DNA of 64,000 bases from Watersipora subatra (GCF_963576615.1 NC_088714.1:64178667-64242666); one strand, 5' to 3'. Positions 27,301 through 40,032 are shown, numbered from the stretch's first letter. Numbers and translations: made by a program. The notes: generated by a model not told the origin, from the sequence alone.

Positions 27301-30300
27301 CACATCTCTCAACATTTTCCAACATCTCTATTCACAGGATATATTCATCTGGTATTTAAAGAAACAGCCAATGTCATGCAGCTCCTAAGCAGATGTTTAG
27401 TTTCTACGAGTAATGAGCTATCTTCATCTTATCAATATCCTCGTTATCACTGCAGGATTTCAACAAGGATGTTTGAAAGAAAACAGGTATTCATAGTTTG
27501 TTTACAAATAATTTCAAATTTGTTTAATTATCAATAAAAGTTTTCTATTTGTTCATTCGTTTCTGACATTAAATACACACTTTATGACCTTTTGGCCTAT
27601 TTAGTTACAAAGTGTTTTTGACCTGATTAACTAAGCATCGGTGAATCAACTTGAAATGACAGGAGAAGTGAAAAGAGCTCAAAAGTTATCGTTATAGATT
27701 AATACACATTTGACAGCTTGCTAGGATGCTCCATATAAAACTGAGTAAATTGTTAGATTTGATTTTATAATCTGAAACAATACTACTACCTGCTATAATA
27801 TAACTTTGTAAGTCTGTCAGCTGTTATTATACACTCTCTCAAAGCTCTGTAATGTGTTATTATAAAGTCTCACAGAACTCTGTATTATGTTATTATATAG
27901 TCTCACCAATGATATACAGCCCCAATGGGGGCTGTATATCATTGGTCTCACACAGCCCTGTATTATGTTATTATATAGTCTCACAGAACTCTGTAATATG
28001 TTATTATATAATCTCTCAAAGCAAATATTGGCTGTTACTATACTCTCATGCAGATCTATTAGGCTCACACAACTTGGTCAGTAGTATTTGCATAATGCCA
28101 TACACTCTCAGTTGTTCAAGTCAAACAATTACTAATAGATGATACTGGTAGTGAGTACAAACTAAATTGTACATAACTTAGTGACAGTTCAATAATCTTC
28201 ATATAGTAGAATCTAAACTAGAGTAGCTGTTACAGTTGTCAGCTGTTAGAGTTGTCAGCTGTTACAGTTGTCAGCTGTTACAGTTGTCAGCTGTTAGAGT
28301 TGTCAGCTGTTAGAGTTGTCAGCTGTTAGAGTTGTCAGCTGTTAGAGTTGTCAGCTGTTGGAGTTGTCAGCTGTTGGAGTTGTCAGCTGTTAGAGTTGTC
28401 AGCTGTTAGAGTTGTCAGCTGTTACAGTTGTCAGCAGTTAGAGCTGTCAGCTGTTACAGTTTTCAGCTGTTACAGTTTTCGGCTGTTACAGTTGTCAGCT
28501 GATTTAACTGGAGTTGGCTCTGCAGTGTAAGCAAAAGCAGACAATTCTAGTTAAATCTTTGTGGTTCGTAAATAACAACCGAGTGATCGGTGGGTGAACA
28601 ACAAACTGATGTAAGAATGGCAGCTCATTTGATTGTGTGAAAATCAGCATTCATTATTGCGTGTGCAAGTTGAACATTTTAGCTCATTTTTACAGTTTAA
28701 AGTATCATGGATGTGAAGTCATTTTAAGAGTTGTCTGCTAACGGCTCATGAATCCCAATTCTAGTTCAGTTTGAGGCCGACATTATTGCTATTGCAAACA
28801 AAATTTTACTGGTACATAACATGTAGACTCTATTAACTAGACAGAAATTAGTTTCAATTGCCTGACAACATCAATCAGTGCTTGGGGAACATGAGTTGCC
28901 TGACAACATCAGTCAGTGCTTGGAGAACATGAGTTGCCTGACAACATCAATCAGTGCTTGGGGAACATGAGTTGCCTGACAACAACAGTCAGTGCTTGGG
29001 GAACATGAGTTGCCTGACAACATCAGTCAGTGCTTGGGGAACATGAGTTGCCTGACAACAACAGTCAGTGCTTGGGGAACATTCCAATTTCTTTATTTTA
29101 CTAAAACTATTTTATTCTCAAAAATATGTTAAAATCAGTTAACAGTATATTTGAAATGTTAAGCAAAGCACTTTGTTATAATTTTTGTTTAGCTAGTAAA
29201 GAAATCATAATGAGGATACGGTAAAGACTGGAAGGTCATTATTTGAGCTGTCGCTTTTTAATCAATTCACTGGTGCAGGTGGAGATCATTCCTTGGCTAA
29301 TTGAAGATGCTCAGTGGAATCCGTCTTCGAAACCCCCGACAAGCAGCACTTCTGTCTTTGTTGGCGGTCTGCATGGCACCATTACTGCCAGAGGTTTGGC
29401 TATACTCATGGGTGTTTTTGGAAAGATTGTCTATGCCAGAATAGACGTGGATAAGAATAAATATCCAATCGGTACGAGGCTATGACATTTCTTGAGATAT
29501 CACATTTTACCTTTTGTACGATTTTAGCTATTTAAGGTTCAAACTTGTATTTTTCCCACGCCCAAACAAGAGCAAAGCAATTGTTTGGGAGATTTATGAT
29601 AAATGCATATGTGCACACAACTCCCGAAAAATTATACGTTAACAGCCGTGACCAAACTCTTGTACCGAAATCTCTTCAACAAATTTAACCATTTTTGTGT
29701 ATAGCCATTTAAGTATAATAATGATACAAAACACATATAAACCTATTTAAATATGTTACCAAGTATTTGAAAAGTTACTGCAATATCTTAAAACTAACCC
29801 ATCTGATCAGATTATACATAAATAGACAGATTAATTCGGCCTAAACTTTAAATAAAATTTGGACAAGCCTATTTTAATCAAAATTAAGACTGGCCAACAA
29901 AACGCCGATAAGGCAGTGCGACAGAGAGTAGAACTATTAAGTCGTGTGCATTTCACAAAAGTAAACCGTGCACATTTCACCAGTCTATCACATTGTCCAA
30001 TTGCCAAAGGTTTTTGTAATTAACGTAGAAGTACTGAAAAATAATCATTTTTTTCCGATTCTACTGAACTCTAAAATTTTGGACACTTATAATGAGTACT
30101 TTGTTATTCCAACTGATGTTCAAAGCAGTGAAAGCAAAGGAAATGGTGATGATATTTTTCTAAAGATTCTTATAAGATTATTACAATACTTAATTGTAAG
30201 AATAATTATTCGATTTTATACAATTATTACAAGATTTAGCTATAAGAATAATCATTCGAAATTACAAGACCGAAGTATATAGTAACCGATGGTGTGCAAT

Positions 30301-33300
30301 ATGTTACTGATATTATTTTTCTAAAGATTTTGTTGATACTGCGGCTGTGCCCAATATCGCGGTAGCCAATATCGCGGTATACTGCCAAGCCGTTTTTAAT
30401 ATCTGCAAAATTAAGTAATAGGCCTACATTTTCTTGTAGATATACATCTATTTCTATGACAACCAGCTAAAATCTCTTTAGATTTTTAAATTCAGCATAA
30501 TTTTTTAGATATAAATATAGAAATCTAGATAAATATCACAACCTTTTGATATTAGTTGCTATGACCAACGATATACAGCCCACCCAGCCTGTGTATATTA
30601 CACAGCAGCTTGCCATTTTGCTTCTAATATTGCATTTCTCCTATTGCAGGGAAGAGATATAAACATATAATATTTTCCTTTCATTATTGGTGTTTGTTGT
30701 ACATAATAACACCCAGTACATTACAGCTACCATTGCAGCTACCATTGCAGTTCTCCTATTGCACTGCAGTGCCATTTGACTGCTAATATTGCATTTCTCA
30801 ACCGGCAGTATCCTTTCTTTTTCCATTATCACTTTGGTCATGGGCTGTATGACAGTGGAATTTTTAGTAATATTACTACATATGTTAAAATATTAGAGCT
30901 TGTCACCCAAACGAAGCTTGATAACTGGAAGCATAAGTAAGTTTGAGTCAGTTTTTTAAAGGCTTAATTAAATTTAGAAAGTTAAACAAAGAATACCTGA
31001 CTTACTATGCTACAGCACAGTCTGATTACCCTATACATTTGACCCTTATATACCCAATATACCCTTTGACATTTATATTTCAAAAATATTTATTTAGTTT
31101 TGAGAGTAGCATACAGAGTAAAATTTCACTGCAACTTAATTTCGCAGCTCTGAGTGCGAAAATATAGTGATGTGAAAATAAATGCAGTGGAACAAACATA
31201 ATTAGATTCCTCAGGTTCAGTTCACTGGTTGCAAGTTGGGGTGGCTAATGTTAGGCGACTAGTTATGAACACCTGGGGAGTGTTGAGGAGGGCGGTGTAA
31301 GCCCCCAACAGGTTTTTCTTATGTAGGGCCTCAGCCTGACCTCTCAGGTGAAGTTTTAAAAAATTTTATCGAAAAGTATCAACATTTTTCTATTTTTTGA
31401 GATTTGTTTTGTTTCAGGTGATGTGACTGACAAGACGCTTTTAAATTAAAATAGACAAAACTTGACCGCAGTTAAAACACTTAGAAAAAAGACATCTTTT
31501 TCTTTTGAGCGTTTTAACAAAGATCAATTTTGCCAATTATATTTTAAGTTCATACGGAGGTTTCCACGCTTTTGATGGGACATGGCCAAGTGGATGTTTG
31601 GTAAAACTTGATATTTTGCAAACCTTTATAAAGGTCGTTAACAAGAATAATTTGCCACTGATGATGATAATCATGACGCCTAAGAACTACTAAAAGTTGA
31701 TGTTTGTCTCTATGGCTTCAAATAAAATGATATTTCACAGCGATAAAAACCGTCTCCATAGCTGTTGGGCAAATAACTTTTCGAATAAATGATGTTGAGG
31801 TCGAGTTATCTGAAGCAATTTATTATTGCGTGGGAGCAGACCAAACAAATCCGTTCGAGTTCATATTGTGTTTGAGATGAAATGTTACATTTTATCTGAG
31901 GGCGAGTTATCCGAGTTTGACTGTACTTAGCCGCGAAAGGTTCCTAAAAGGTTGGAACGGCTCAGCTGGCCGGCCGGCCGCCCCAAGGAATACAGGCCTG
32001 GTTCACCAATAAGAAAGAAATTTCAATTTAGGACTAATTTGTAATTGTGAACCGCAAGTAGAATGGTGTGGGCAAGGTCGATAATGCAATTTGATCGCTT
32101 GCTGCCATTTGTTTCTTGGACTATCAATGAACAAAGCTATCTAATTTCGCCAAGTATTTAATCAGCCAAGTATTGACAATCTGTTTTATAACAAGTCATG
32201 TTTATCAACACTTGAATTGCTGCCAACCTGTAAGTATGCAATACTCTCATGCGTTTGGTTTGTCTGTAAAAGTGTGCAGTTTGTTAAATCAGCCCTAAAT
32301 GATTTAGTCAGAGTATGGAGTTGTCTTAATTCACAAAAATTAGCTTAATTCCGGCAGTAGCCGTAAAACCAGTTTAAACCTGTTTACATGTTTGACATGT
32401 AATATGTAAAAGAGAACACAACTGACATTTTGCTTGATTAGTTAACTCTACCTAGTTGATTTGTATGTTTTGAATTAAGACTACGAAGCTAGCCAATTAA
32501 CAATCTTTTAAAATTTTTAGAATGACTCGAAATGATTAAATAAACCTGCTTTCTCGATAGTTATTTCTTTTGTATTCCAACTTCAGCCATGCTCAACCAA
32601 GTGGCAAATTCAATAAAATAGTATCGCAAACTTTTAGCGTCTCATTCTTGACGACTTTCAGTTTATTAACTAAAGACTTGAATTTTGTAATTTTATGAAT
32701 GACAATTTTTTCATCTTCAACACTTGTGGGTTGAATGCCATGAAATATGAAATGCAGCGTAGACAAGTATTATTGGACAAAACTCGGAGGTTGATCGTGG
32801 ATGTTTTGCTTGTCCGTTCATGTCTGCCTCCTTTTGATTGGGCAGCACATTAAACTAAAAGATAAACGCGTGCTTGTGAGATGAATCACAAGGTCGAATA
32901 AACTTTTGCGCTCTCTCTATAATGTCTACAATAAAAAACCTCGGCTTATCGTCAAATAATGGTCATTCGAAGATAATTCCTACTTGAATGTTTAGCAAGA
33001 AAATATGCACCCTTAAATGATAAATAAGTATGAAACAGTAATCAGAGAGTTTGTTTTAAGAAAAGCATAAGGCAACTCCATAAATAATATATTTCTAGGT
33101 CATAGTTGTTAAACTAGCATGGGGAAACATGCATCCCTTCTCACAGCGCATACTTGCAGTCAATGCAAAATCACTCCAAAAGACAGACAGCTTTGCTTGA
33201 ATACTTTGAATGATAAAACTTCCTAAAATATTAACACCCTGAGCAAGAATGCTGCAGAATGCTGCAGAATGCTGCATAATGCTGCAAGAATGCTGTAAGA

Positions 33301-36106
33301 ATGCTGCAGAAATACTTTCTTTCATTCAGCGCATTTGAAAATACCAGTTTTTTGGCGGACTATTGAGCTAGAAAATGAATGACAACATATTTTAGCTTCT
33401 GGGAGTGTAGCCTTTGAGGGAATTGAAGGTTTCAGAAAAGCTGTAGCTACCGAATTCCTTCAGGTTACAACTCCTCAATTTGTAAAGCAAGTAAGTTAAT
33501 AAAATTAGTTAACCTATTTTAGCATAGCTTCAATTATTGTATTACGAGTTTAAAATCTTTTCTGTTTGTTTGTTTGTTTGTTTGTCTGCTTGTTTGTCTA
33601 TTTTTTTGCCTGTTTGTGTGTCAGCTTTTCTGTTCATCTTGTTTTCTGTCTGTCTGTTTGTACGTTTGTTTGTTTGTCTTTTTGTTTGTCTTTTTGTTTG
33701 TCTGTTTGTTTGTCTGTTTGTTTGTCTCTTTGTTTTTGTGTGGCTGTCAGTTTGTGTGTCTGTCAGTTTGTTTGCCTGATGGTCTGTTTGTTCTCTTTGT
33801 TAGTTTGTTTGCTTCTCTGTCTGTTTGCTTGTTTGTTTGTTTGCTTGATTGTCTGTTTGTTTGTGTGTTTGCCTTTTTGTTTGTCTGTTTATTGGTCTGT
33901 TTGTCTGTTTATTTGTCTGTTCGTTTGTCTGCTTGTATGTTTTATTTGTTTGTCTGTCTATCTGTTTGTCTGCTTGTTTGTCTGTCATCTTGTCAGTCTG
34001 TCTGCTTGTTTTGCCAACCTACATATCCTTTCTCGGCTAAGAATATCTATGACCTACAGATGGAGATTCTTCCGTATTTGGAGCCTACACCTTGCTCGTG
34101 GTGTAAAAAGTATATCACTTCTTTGTACTGCCGACACCAGGCGTGCCTAAAGGTAAGTGCATGGCTTTTCGGGCTTTATTTATCAGGCAAAAAACAGCAA
34201 CATATTTTACTCAAAAAAGAGTATTACCTCTAGGCAAGCGAAGTAAGCGTAAATATTGGTTACTCCAAAGCTGCGCATATATGTAGTGTAGATACAAATT
34301 CAAACGACTGAGTTATACATTCTCTCATGCAATACCATTGCATCGACAGCAGAAACAAGTTCACTTTCAGTATGCAGTTTGTATATAAAAGAATTGATCA
34401 TATTTTAAGTCTTACATATGCATATGAGTGGCCAGCCAATGAGCTGTGCCTTTTATGACAACTATGGTTATATCTACACCAGTAAAAATAGAATGGCACC
34501 ACGCAGCCACAGGAAGCTGTGATGCACTTTATTTCTTAAGACTGTATTAGTCTGACAGCCATAGTCAGCAAGGTAATGGTATTGCAAAACACTGACTGTC
34601 CGTAGACCTTACATGAGAGAAAGCCTGCTTGTATACACAAATGAGGGGCCGTGCTACCCAAAGGCGTGTACCATAGCAAGTTTAAAAATCAACATTTGGG
34701 TTATGACGCAAACATGAACGAGCTAGTACCAGATTGCTCTCTTATGGTTGTCTGCAAACATGGCTACTGTCAATAGCTTTAGAGCTTTGCTGCTGTCTGA
34801 TATATAAACAGAAAGTGAACACAGATTATCTTCTTTTAAGGTACATAGTCTAATTAGCAAATAGTAATAGTAGTAGTAGTTTAGCAAAAACTATGCTAAT
34901 AAGCCACTTTAAACAAAAATATATTTATCCTTTATACAATTAAACCAAAAAATTAACATGGGAATTGAAAAAATATTCAGCTGTTTGCACATTCTTTTAT
35001 TGTTACCCACAATTCTTTTTTTAATTTCATTTTGAATCTTTAAACATGAAGGTCATTTAAAGGAATAAAGTAAAATTCATACAATTAAATTGTATGAATT
35101 TTACTTTATTGGCTTCTTTAACACATGAGTAGAGTAATTTAATTTTAACTAATGACCTCTGCCACTATTAGAGTTGTCTTCTCATTGTTAACTGTACTGA
35201 ATTCTGTTCATATTATTATAGGCTGTTATCTGCTTGATGTTCACTTTTTATTGCAAAGCACAAAAAATAAAAAGGTACATTTATTCTTAGGCTTTCTAAG
35301 GTGGCAGCCGATAAGCAAAATGTCATGGGTTCTAGTCCCATAGTGGCCAACATTTTGACTGTGTCATTAATTGCATGTACATACTTTTGAGACTGTACAA
35401 AAGTTAGTATATTTGAAACAACTGCTATTGTAATACAAAAATAAAAGGCTTTAACATTGATTTACAAGTCACTTTTTACTAACTACAAATCTGTGAAACC
35501 TTTGAAACAAATCTCAAATGAAATTAATTTTAGAGAGAAGGAATTACAATGAGAATGGTACTCGAATATAAATAGTTTATTTTTCATTCATCAATTACAA
35601 AGGCCTATAGATAAAGAAAGCATTTGCTATCATTTAGTATGATGAATGGTAACAAAATAAACATTCAAAATTATCGTTTTTTAATTTTAATTATACACAA
35701 GCTGGATGATAGGGGTATGACATATACCAGATAACATGTGATTTATATTCTATAATATTCTAATTAAATTTTATTATTTATTAATTAATTAGATAAGTTT
35801 TCTTCAAATAAAAATTAATTGCAATAAAAATTTGAGTTGTAACGTTTTATTAAACTTTAAACTACATTTAAAATCTGAAATGGAATGAAATGGACTCGTT
35901 ATAAAGACTCGTATAATATCACTTATAACTACATTAAAACCAGGTTACAGTATTTTTGTGTTTTTCTTCTTAATGATAACAATTCTGTTAAAATTGTACT
36001 GTACTTTTAGTACTTGTGTGAAAGTTGCTGGAACATAGCGCATGGTGGAGCACCTTCTGCAGGACACTCACGGATTCAAAGATGTCATACAAAACCAATT
36101 TATTAA
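21386..36106 (+). CDS. CPEB1-like: CPEB1/Orb-type cytoplasmic polyadenylation element-binding protein (5' end not found)
   Basis: An RNA-binding regulator of cytoplasmic polyadenylation and translation. Exons: 21386-21472, 25707-25778, 26916-27011, 27338-27486, 29279-29471, 33396-33490, 34060-34152 and 36011-36106 (TAA); about 292 residues here. All splice phases agree (1,1,1,0,1,0,0). RRM1 runs from KVFVGGTPTDVTE (RNP2) through FGNVEVEFPGY and KHPRYQQKG to GYIHLVFKE (RNP1). After the linker VEIIPWLIEDAQW, RRM2 has TSVFVGGLHGT, FGKIVYARIDVDKNKYPI and SGSVAFEG. The C-terminal ZZ-type zinc domain shows CSWC, YCRHQAC, YLCESCW and H, matching the family's Cys/His spacing. 'KYPI' and 'YLC.SCW' favour CPEB1/Orb over CPEB2-4. 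The protein ends soon after the zinc domain, as in CPEB1. The N-terminal regulatory region lies upstream (see 12774). No frame is broken. Nearly every intron carries its own minisatellite. Confidence 0.88.
21742..22375. repeat. 26/28-bp minisatellite, about 23 copies
   Basis: The unit 'gtgagtctgaactctgtagg' plus 'gtgtct' alternates with a 28-bp variant containing 'gttgtttgtg'. CPEB intron. Confidence 0.95.
23603..23911. repeat. 34-bp minisatellite, about 9 copies
   Basis: The unit contains 'gatgatagaagtgcagcagg' and 'ttttataaaggtt'. CPEB intron. Confidence 0.95.
24697..25424. repeat. 32-bp minisatellite with dimeric higher-order structure
   Basis: The unit is 'aaggtgtcataataat' plus 'tagtactgatgtcagg'. 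From about 25080 two variants ('gatgcgagg' and 'gatgtcaga') alternate strictly, giving a two-unit higher-order repeat. About 23 units. CPEB intron. Confidence 0.95.
25810..26075. repeat. 33-bp minisatellite, about 8 copies
   Basis: The unit contains 'agcaaatactattggtcatt' and 'gcatttctctttc'. It starts about 30 bp after the donor of the RRM1 exon. The 95- and 80-codon ORFs across it are produced by the repeat. Confidence 0.95.
26235..26335. repeat. AT-rich quasi-palindromic patch
   Basis: Repeated 'aatatatta' words on both strands, able to form several alternative hairpins. CPEB intron between the two parts of RRM1. Confidence 0.6.
27812..28035. repeat. 33-bp minisatellite interrupted by a perfect hairpin
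   Basis: The unit contains 'tctcacagaactctgtatta' and 'tgttattatatag'. A 40-bp hairpin (27906-27945) sits inside one unit. Confidence 0.9.
27906..27945. other. Perfect 18-bp-arm hairpin
   Basis: Arms CCAATGATATACAGCCCC (27906-27923) and its exact complement (27928-27945) surround the four-base loop AATG. It is the only GC-rich segment in this array. A related 'cgatatacagccca' occurs at 30569. Confidence 0.9.
28225..28503. repeat. 16-bp minisatellite, about 17 copies
   Basis: The unit is 'gttagagttgtcagct' with a 'gttacag' variant. CPEB intron. Confidence 0.95.
28858..29082. repeat. 38-bp minisatellite, about 6 copies
   Basis: The unit contains 'gagttgcctgacaacatcaa' and 'tcagtgcttggggaacat', with very little divergence. 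It ends 196 bp before the RRM2 exon. Confidence 0.95.
31069..32165. mobile_element. Rearranged relative of the 6150-7679 transposon (copy 2)
   Basis: The left end (from 'taccctttgacatttata') matches 6150-6312 in plus orientation. About 31226-31990 matches the reverse complement of about 6935-7535. About 31995-32115 returns to plus orientation, matching 6320-6440. The ORF region is missing and the right end stops near 'ctatctaatttcgcc'. The flipped block is bordered by CAGGTTCA and CTGGTTCA, a possible 8-bp target duplication, suggesting a nested element. It lies in the CPEB intron between the two parts of RRM2. Confidence 0.7.
33247..33306. repeat. 11-bp minisatellite 'aatgctgcaga'
   Basis: Five to six copies of 'aatgctgcaga' and variants, about 90 bp upstream of the second RRM2 exon. 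Confidence 0.85.
33560..34008. repeat. (TTTG/TCTG)n simple-sequence tract
   Basis: About 450 bp of mixed tttg and tctg tetranucleotides. No stop falls in several frames, so ORFs of 194 and 219 codons appear, rich in Cys, Leu, Val and Phe. The tract ends about 50 bp before the zinc-domain exon at 34060, whose frame one of these ORFs happens to join. Confidence 0.95.
35064..35110. other. 47-bp perfect palindrome
   Basis: Two exact 23-base arms (35064-35086 and 35088-35110; left arm begins AATAAAGTAAAATTC) flank a single A. It lies in the last CPEB intron. Confidence 0.9.
35299..35350 (+). mobile_element. Short tRNA-like SINE fragment
   Basis: 'ggtggcagccgataagc' followed by the B-box-like 'gggttctagtccca' about 20 bp later. 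Too short to place in a family. Confidence 0.35.
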
Positions 36107-37924
36107 CTATATACTGCAATTCCTACAGCTCTTACTACCTCTGGTGCCATTTAAATTCATTGTTCTATTATAAAGAAATGGTTTCTAATTTGTTTCCACT
36201 CAAGCTTAACATTCTTTGTGTCATTTTCCATGTTTCTATGAGAATTTAAGTTATCATTTTATGAGAACATCTTAGGCCTTTGTATGTAAGCTGTGCTTGT
36301 TTCAAGGTTGAAGCTATTCTACTCATCATTTTATGTTTATTAAAGAAGCGCTTTATAAAGAAACATAATAAAAGCATATTTGGCAAAAGAAAATTAAAAT
36401 AAACTAATACAGATGCAATTCGGTAAAATACAGTTCAAACTTGCTTAGTACTGAATGTATGCACGTGTTATGCGCTTTACCCTATGCTTGCTTGTAGTCT
36501 AGCAGTTTTACGTTGTGTACTTTGGAGTTGCTTTCCCAATTGTTGCAACAACTGTTTATTATGAATATGGACTTGTTCAGTTAGGTGTATTTAGCTTAAA
36601 TATTTGAGAAAGATTATTAATAATGTTTTTATAAATAATTGTATGATTATATGCAATTACATGAGATTGAAGCGAAGAAGGCCGCAGTCCTGTTCTCCCC
36701 GCTTATATACTGCTCTCTTAACTACCACGTCCTTGGCTTCTTGTAACCTCTCGTGACTTTTCGTAACTACCTGTAACTACCATGACCTCAGACATTAACA
36801 TAGCCCGAGATCCACCAACCCGATTATACAACAATAAAACTTATCATAATGAGTATATATTTTTTGATTGGCTTTGATTGGGCAAACAGCTCTCCATTTA
36901 TTAGAGTTACAAGTTAACAATGCGCTTTGAGCCTACATATAACTGACTACTTATTTAAACCAGTGTAAAAATTAAAGTCATTGAATTAAAACATGCAAAA
37001 CGTGCACAATGTCTTTTATAAGATCTGCTGCTAATTTTGTCTTTAGCATTTCAAGGCCCGTGATTTGTTTTTATCTTAACTTACTTTAGGTGTTACTAAG
37101 CCAGAAATGCTACGAGAAAAATCATTTTAAGCTTTGTATTATATTCGCCAAAGGCTACTCAGGCTGCTTTTCAAAATAAGCAAACTCTTAGAGAATTTCT
37201 ATCATTGCTGTAGATAACCAGAGTTATCAGTCATTGACCCAAGAGAGAACAACTCTGATCTTAATGGTTTGAGTAGCATTGGTTAGTGGCAATCATTTTA
37301 CAAATAAAATTAATTCTCTGCCAGCTAAAATTTTACTAGTAAAGTTTAAGTTTGTGCCAACCAATAACCAAAATGGGTCATTTTATGCAAATTATTCTTT
37401 CTTGCATTTTGATTGGTTGGAAGACCAGGCAGCCTAAAGTAATAGTTTTAGTACAAGTCAGTCATAAACCATACAGCTCAGCTTGAATGTTGTTTCAATA
37501 CAACTAAAAAGTCATATGACATCTATAAACTTTGTTTGTAGTGTTAGTTGTTGCTACAAGTTAAAACCTTAACTTTGCTGTAGATATTTGCTCAAGGTAT
37601 AGAGCTTAGACAGCTATAATTTTTGAATCTCAGAGATCTACCCATTCAACACGATTGATTTTTAGCGATATCTACATTTTAGTACATTTTTGATTTGTAT
37701 CCATTCCGCATTTTCTTAAGGAAAGAAAGAAACTAAGACCAACTCTACTAAATAGTCATTCATGTGTAAGTTGTATCGCATTAAAATGAATCTTGAATCT
37801 TCCTGAGCAGTCATCTAAAAAATCAATATAAGTTCTATAAGTTTCCTTTTAACTGACGATAAAAAATATTTTGAGTGATCAGCAGGTCAAGGTTGATAAT
37901 CAACTCGTGGACACGCTTGTTCAG
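36107..37924. other. CPEB 3' flank, no further gene recognised
   Basis: AT-rich sequence with several AATAAA-like words (for example near 36365) that could serve the CPEB transcript. None can be chosen. No exon seen. Confidence 0.4.
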
Positions 37925-39065
37925 AGTGGGAGAGATACTCTTACTGTGACCAGAGTGGACAAGTGCCATGTCTAAAGATATACCCTTACTGTGACCAGAG
38001 TAGACAAGTGCCATGTCTAAAGATATACTCTTACTGTGACTAGAGTGGACAAGTGCCATGCCTAAAGATATACTCTAACTGTGACCAGAGTGGACAAGTG
38101 CCGTGTCTAAAGATATACCCTTACTGTGACCAGAGTAGACAAGTGCCATGCCTAAAGATATACTCTAACTGTGACCAGAGTGGACAAGTGCTGTGTCTAA
38201 AGATATACCCTTACTGTGACCAGGGTGGACAAGTGCTGTGTCTAAAGATATACTCTTACTGTGACCAGGGTGGACAAGTGCCGTGTCTAAAGATATGCTC
38301 TTACTGTGACCAGAGTGGACAAGGGCCGTGTCTAAAGATATACCCTTACTGTGACCAGGGTGGACAAGTGACGTGTCTAAAGATCTACCCTTACTGTGAC
38401 CAGAGTGGACAAGTGCCGTGTCTAAAGATATACCCTTACTGTGACCAGGGTGGACAAGTGCCGTGTCTAAAGATATGCTCTTACTGTGACCAGAGTGGAC
38501 AAGTGCCATGTCTAAAGATATACCCTTACTGTGACCAGAGTAGACAAGTGCGTTGTTTAAAGATATACTCTTACTGTGACCAGGGTGGACAAGTGCCGTG
38601 ACTAAAGATATACCCTTACTGTGACCAGGGTGGACAAGTGACGTGTCTAAAGATCTACCCTTACTGTGACCAGAGTGGACAAGTGCCGTGTCTAAAGATA
38701 TACCCTTACTGTGACCAGGGTGGACAAGTGCAGTGTCTAAAGATATGCTCTTACTGTGACCAGAGTGGACAAGTGCCATGTCTAAAGATATACTCTTACT
38801 GTGACCAGAGTGGACAAGTGCGTTGTTTAAAGATATACTCTTATTGTGACCAGAGTGGACAAGTGCCGTGTCTAAAGATATACCCTTACTGTGACCAGAG
38901 TGGACAGGTGCTATGTCTAAAGATATACTCTTATTGTGACCAGAGTGGACAAGTGCTATGTCTAAAGATATACTCTTATTGTGACCAGAGTGGACAAGTG
39001 CCATGTTTAAAGATATACTCTTATTGTGACCAGAGTGGACAGGTGCTATGTCTAAAGATATACTC
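37925..39065. repeat. 45-bp minisatellite, about 25 copies, open on both strands
   Basis: The unit contains 'ttactgtgaccagagtggac' and 'aagtgccgtgtctaaagata'. Since 45 is a multiple of three, the reading frame is kept. Plus-strand ORFs (38053-38601 and 38638-39072) repeat CLKIYPYCDQSGQVP, and a minus ORF (38165-39076, 303 codons) repeats ISLDTALVHSGHSKG. No flanking exon or signal peptide was found, so it is listed as a repeat. Confidence 0.9.
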
Positions 39066-40030
39066 ACACTAGACATTCATCTACATTAGTAACTCTAAGT
39101 TTTTCATCGTGTTTATGTGCTAGTGTGAGTAAACACTATGCATTGGCACATTTTGGGGCTGATTTTATCCAAACTTGACACGCTTATGCTCCAGGCCTTC
39201 CCCTAAATTGCTAAATTATTTGGGTTTAGAATTCCATCTAGTTTGTGAGAACCAGTCTTTTAAATACCTACCAGTGGGCTGTCTGCTTGAAAATGACCGA
39301 AATTCTGGGCATCGCCAGACCTACTACTAGTAATAAATATAGTGCTAGAACCTTGATTACATAATCATCAAAACCTCTATAAAACCAACAAAATTTTTGT
39401 TGCTAAAAATTCATTGGCTATAACCAGACATAGAGACAACAAATAAACAAAAAACGAACATACCCTCAGATTTATATACCTGTATAGATTAATCTAAATA
39501 AAAATATTATTTGTAGCGGAGCTGTCAATACTGAACTCATTAAAATTTAATAGCGTACTATTAGCTAGTATCCACAGTCACAGCTTAAAAGTTTAGGATC
39601 TGGCTCAAGACATAGAAACTCTGTAGCTTATCTCTTAGTGAAGGAGTTACAAGTTTCCGTGACAGTCGATGAACTAGAGATTACACAAATCACCTGTTCC
39701 AACATGGCAGCTACTAAAATAAGATTTAGCAGAAAATTGCTCACAAATTCTAGAAGAAAACTGACAAGAGCTTTTAAACAATGCTTTGCCATCACATCAT
39801 TTCACTGCATTCAAAACTAGGTTAGTTAGCATAACAAAGCGCAATGCTCTTTGAATAAAATTATGATAGCTAGATATCACCTTCTATGCAAACCCTACAA
39901 CCCGTGCTATTCATATTGCCAGTTCAGTGAACACAGAGATTTGATTTCTATTTGATATTTGCGATTCGCTATTCTCTATTTGATCTAACAAATAGTCAGG
40001 AGCTATACAATAGCAACTATTTAGTGTACA
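39066..40030. other. Intergenic, no gene recognised
   Basis: Unique AT-rich sequence. A 60-codon plus ORF (39638-39820) has no recognisable motif. Confidence 0.4.
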
Positions 40031-40032
40031 CA

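Noticed and set aside
33566..34233. Plus ORFs of 194 and 219 codons rich in Cys, Leu and Val
   Set aside because: They are translations of a TTTG/TCTG tract. The real coding part is only 34060-34152, the CPEB zinc-domain exon.
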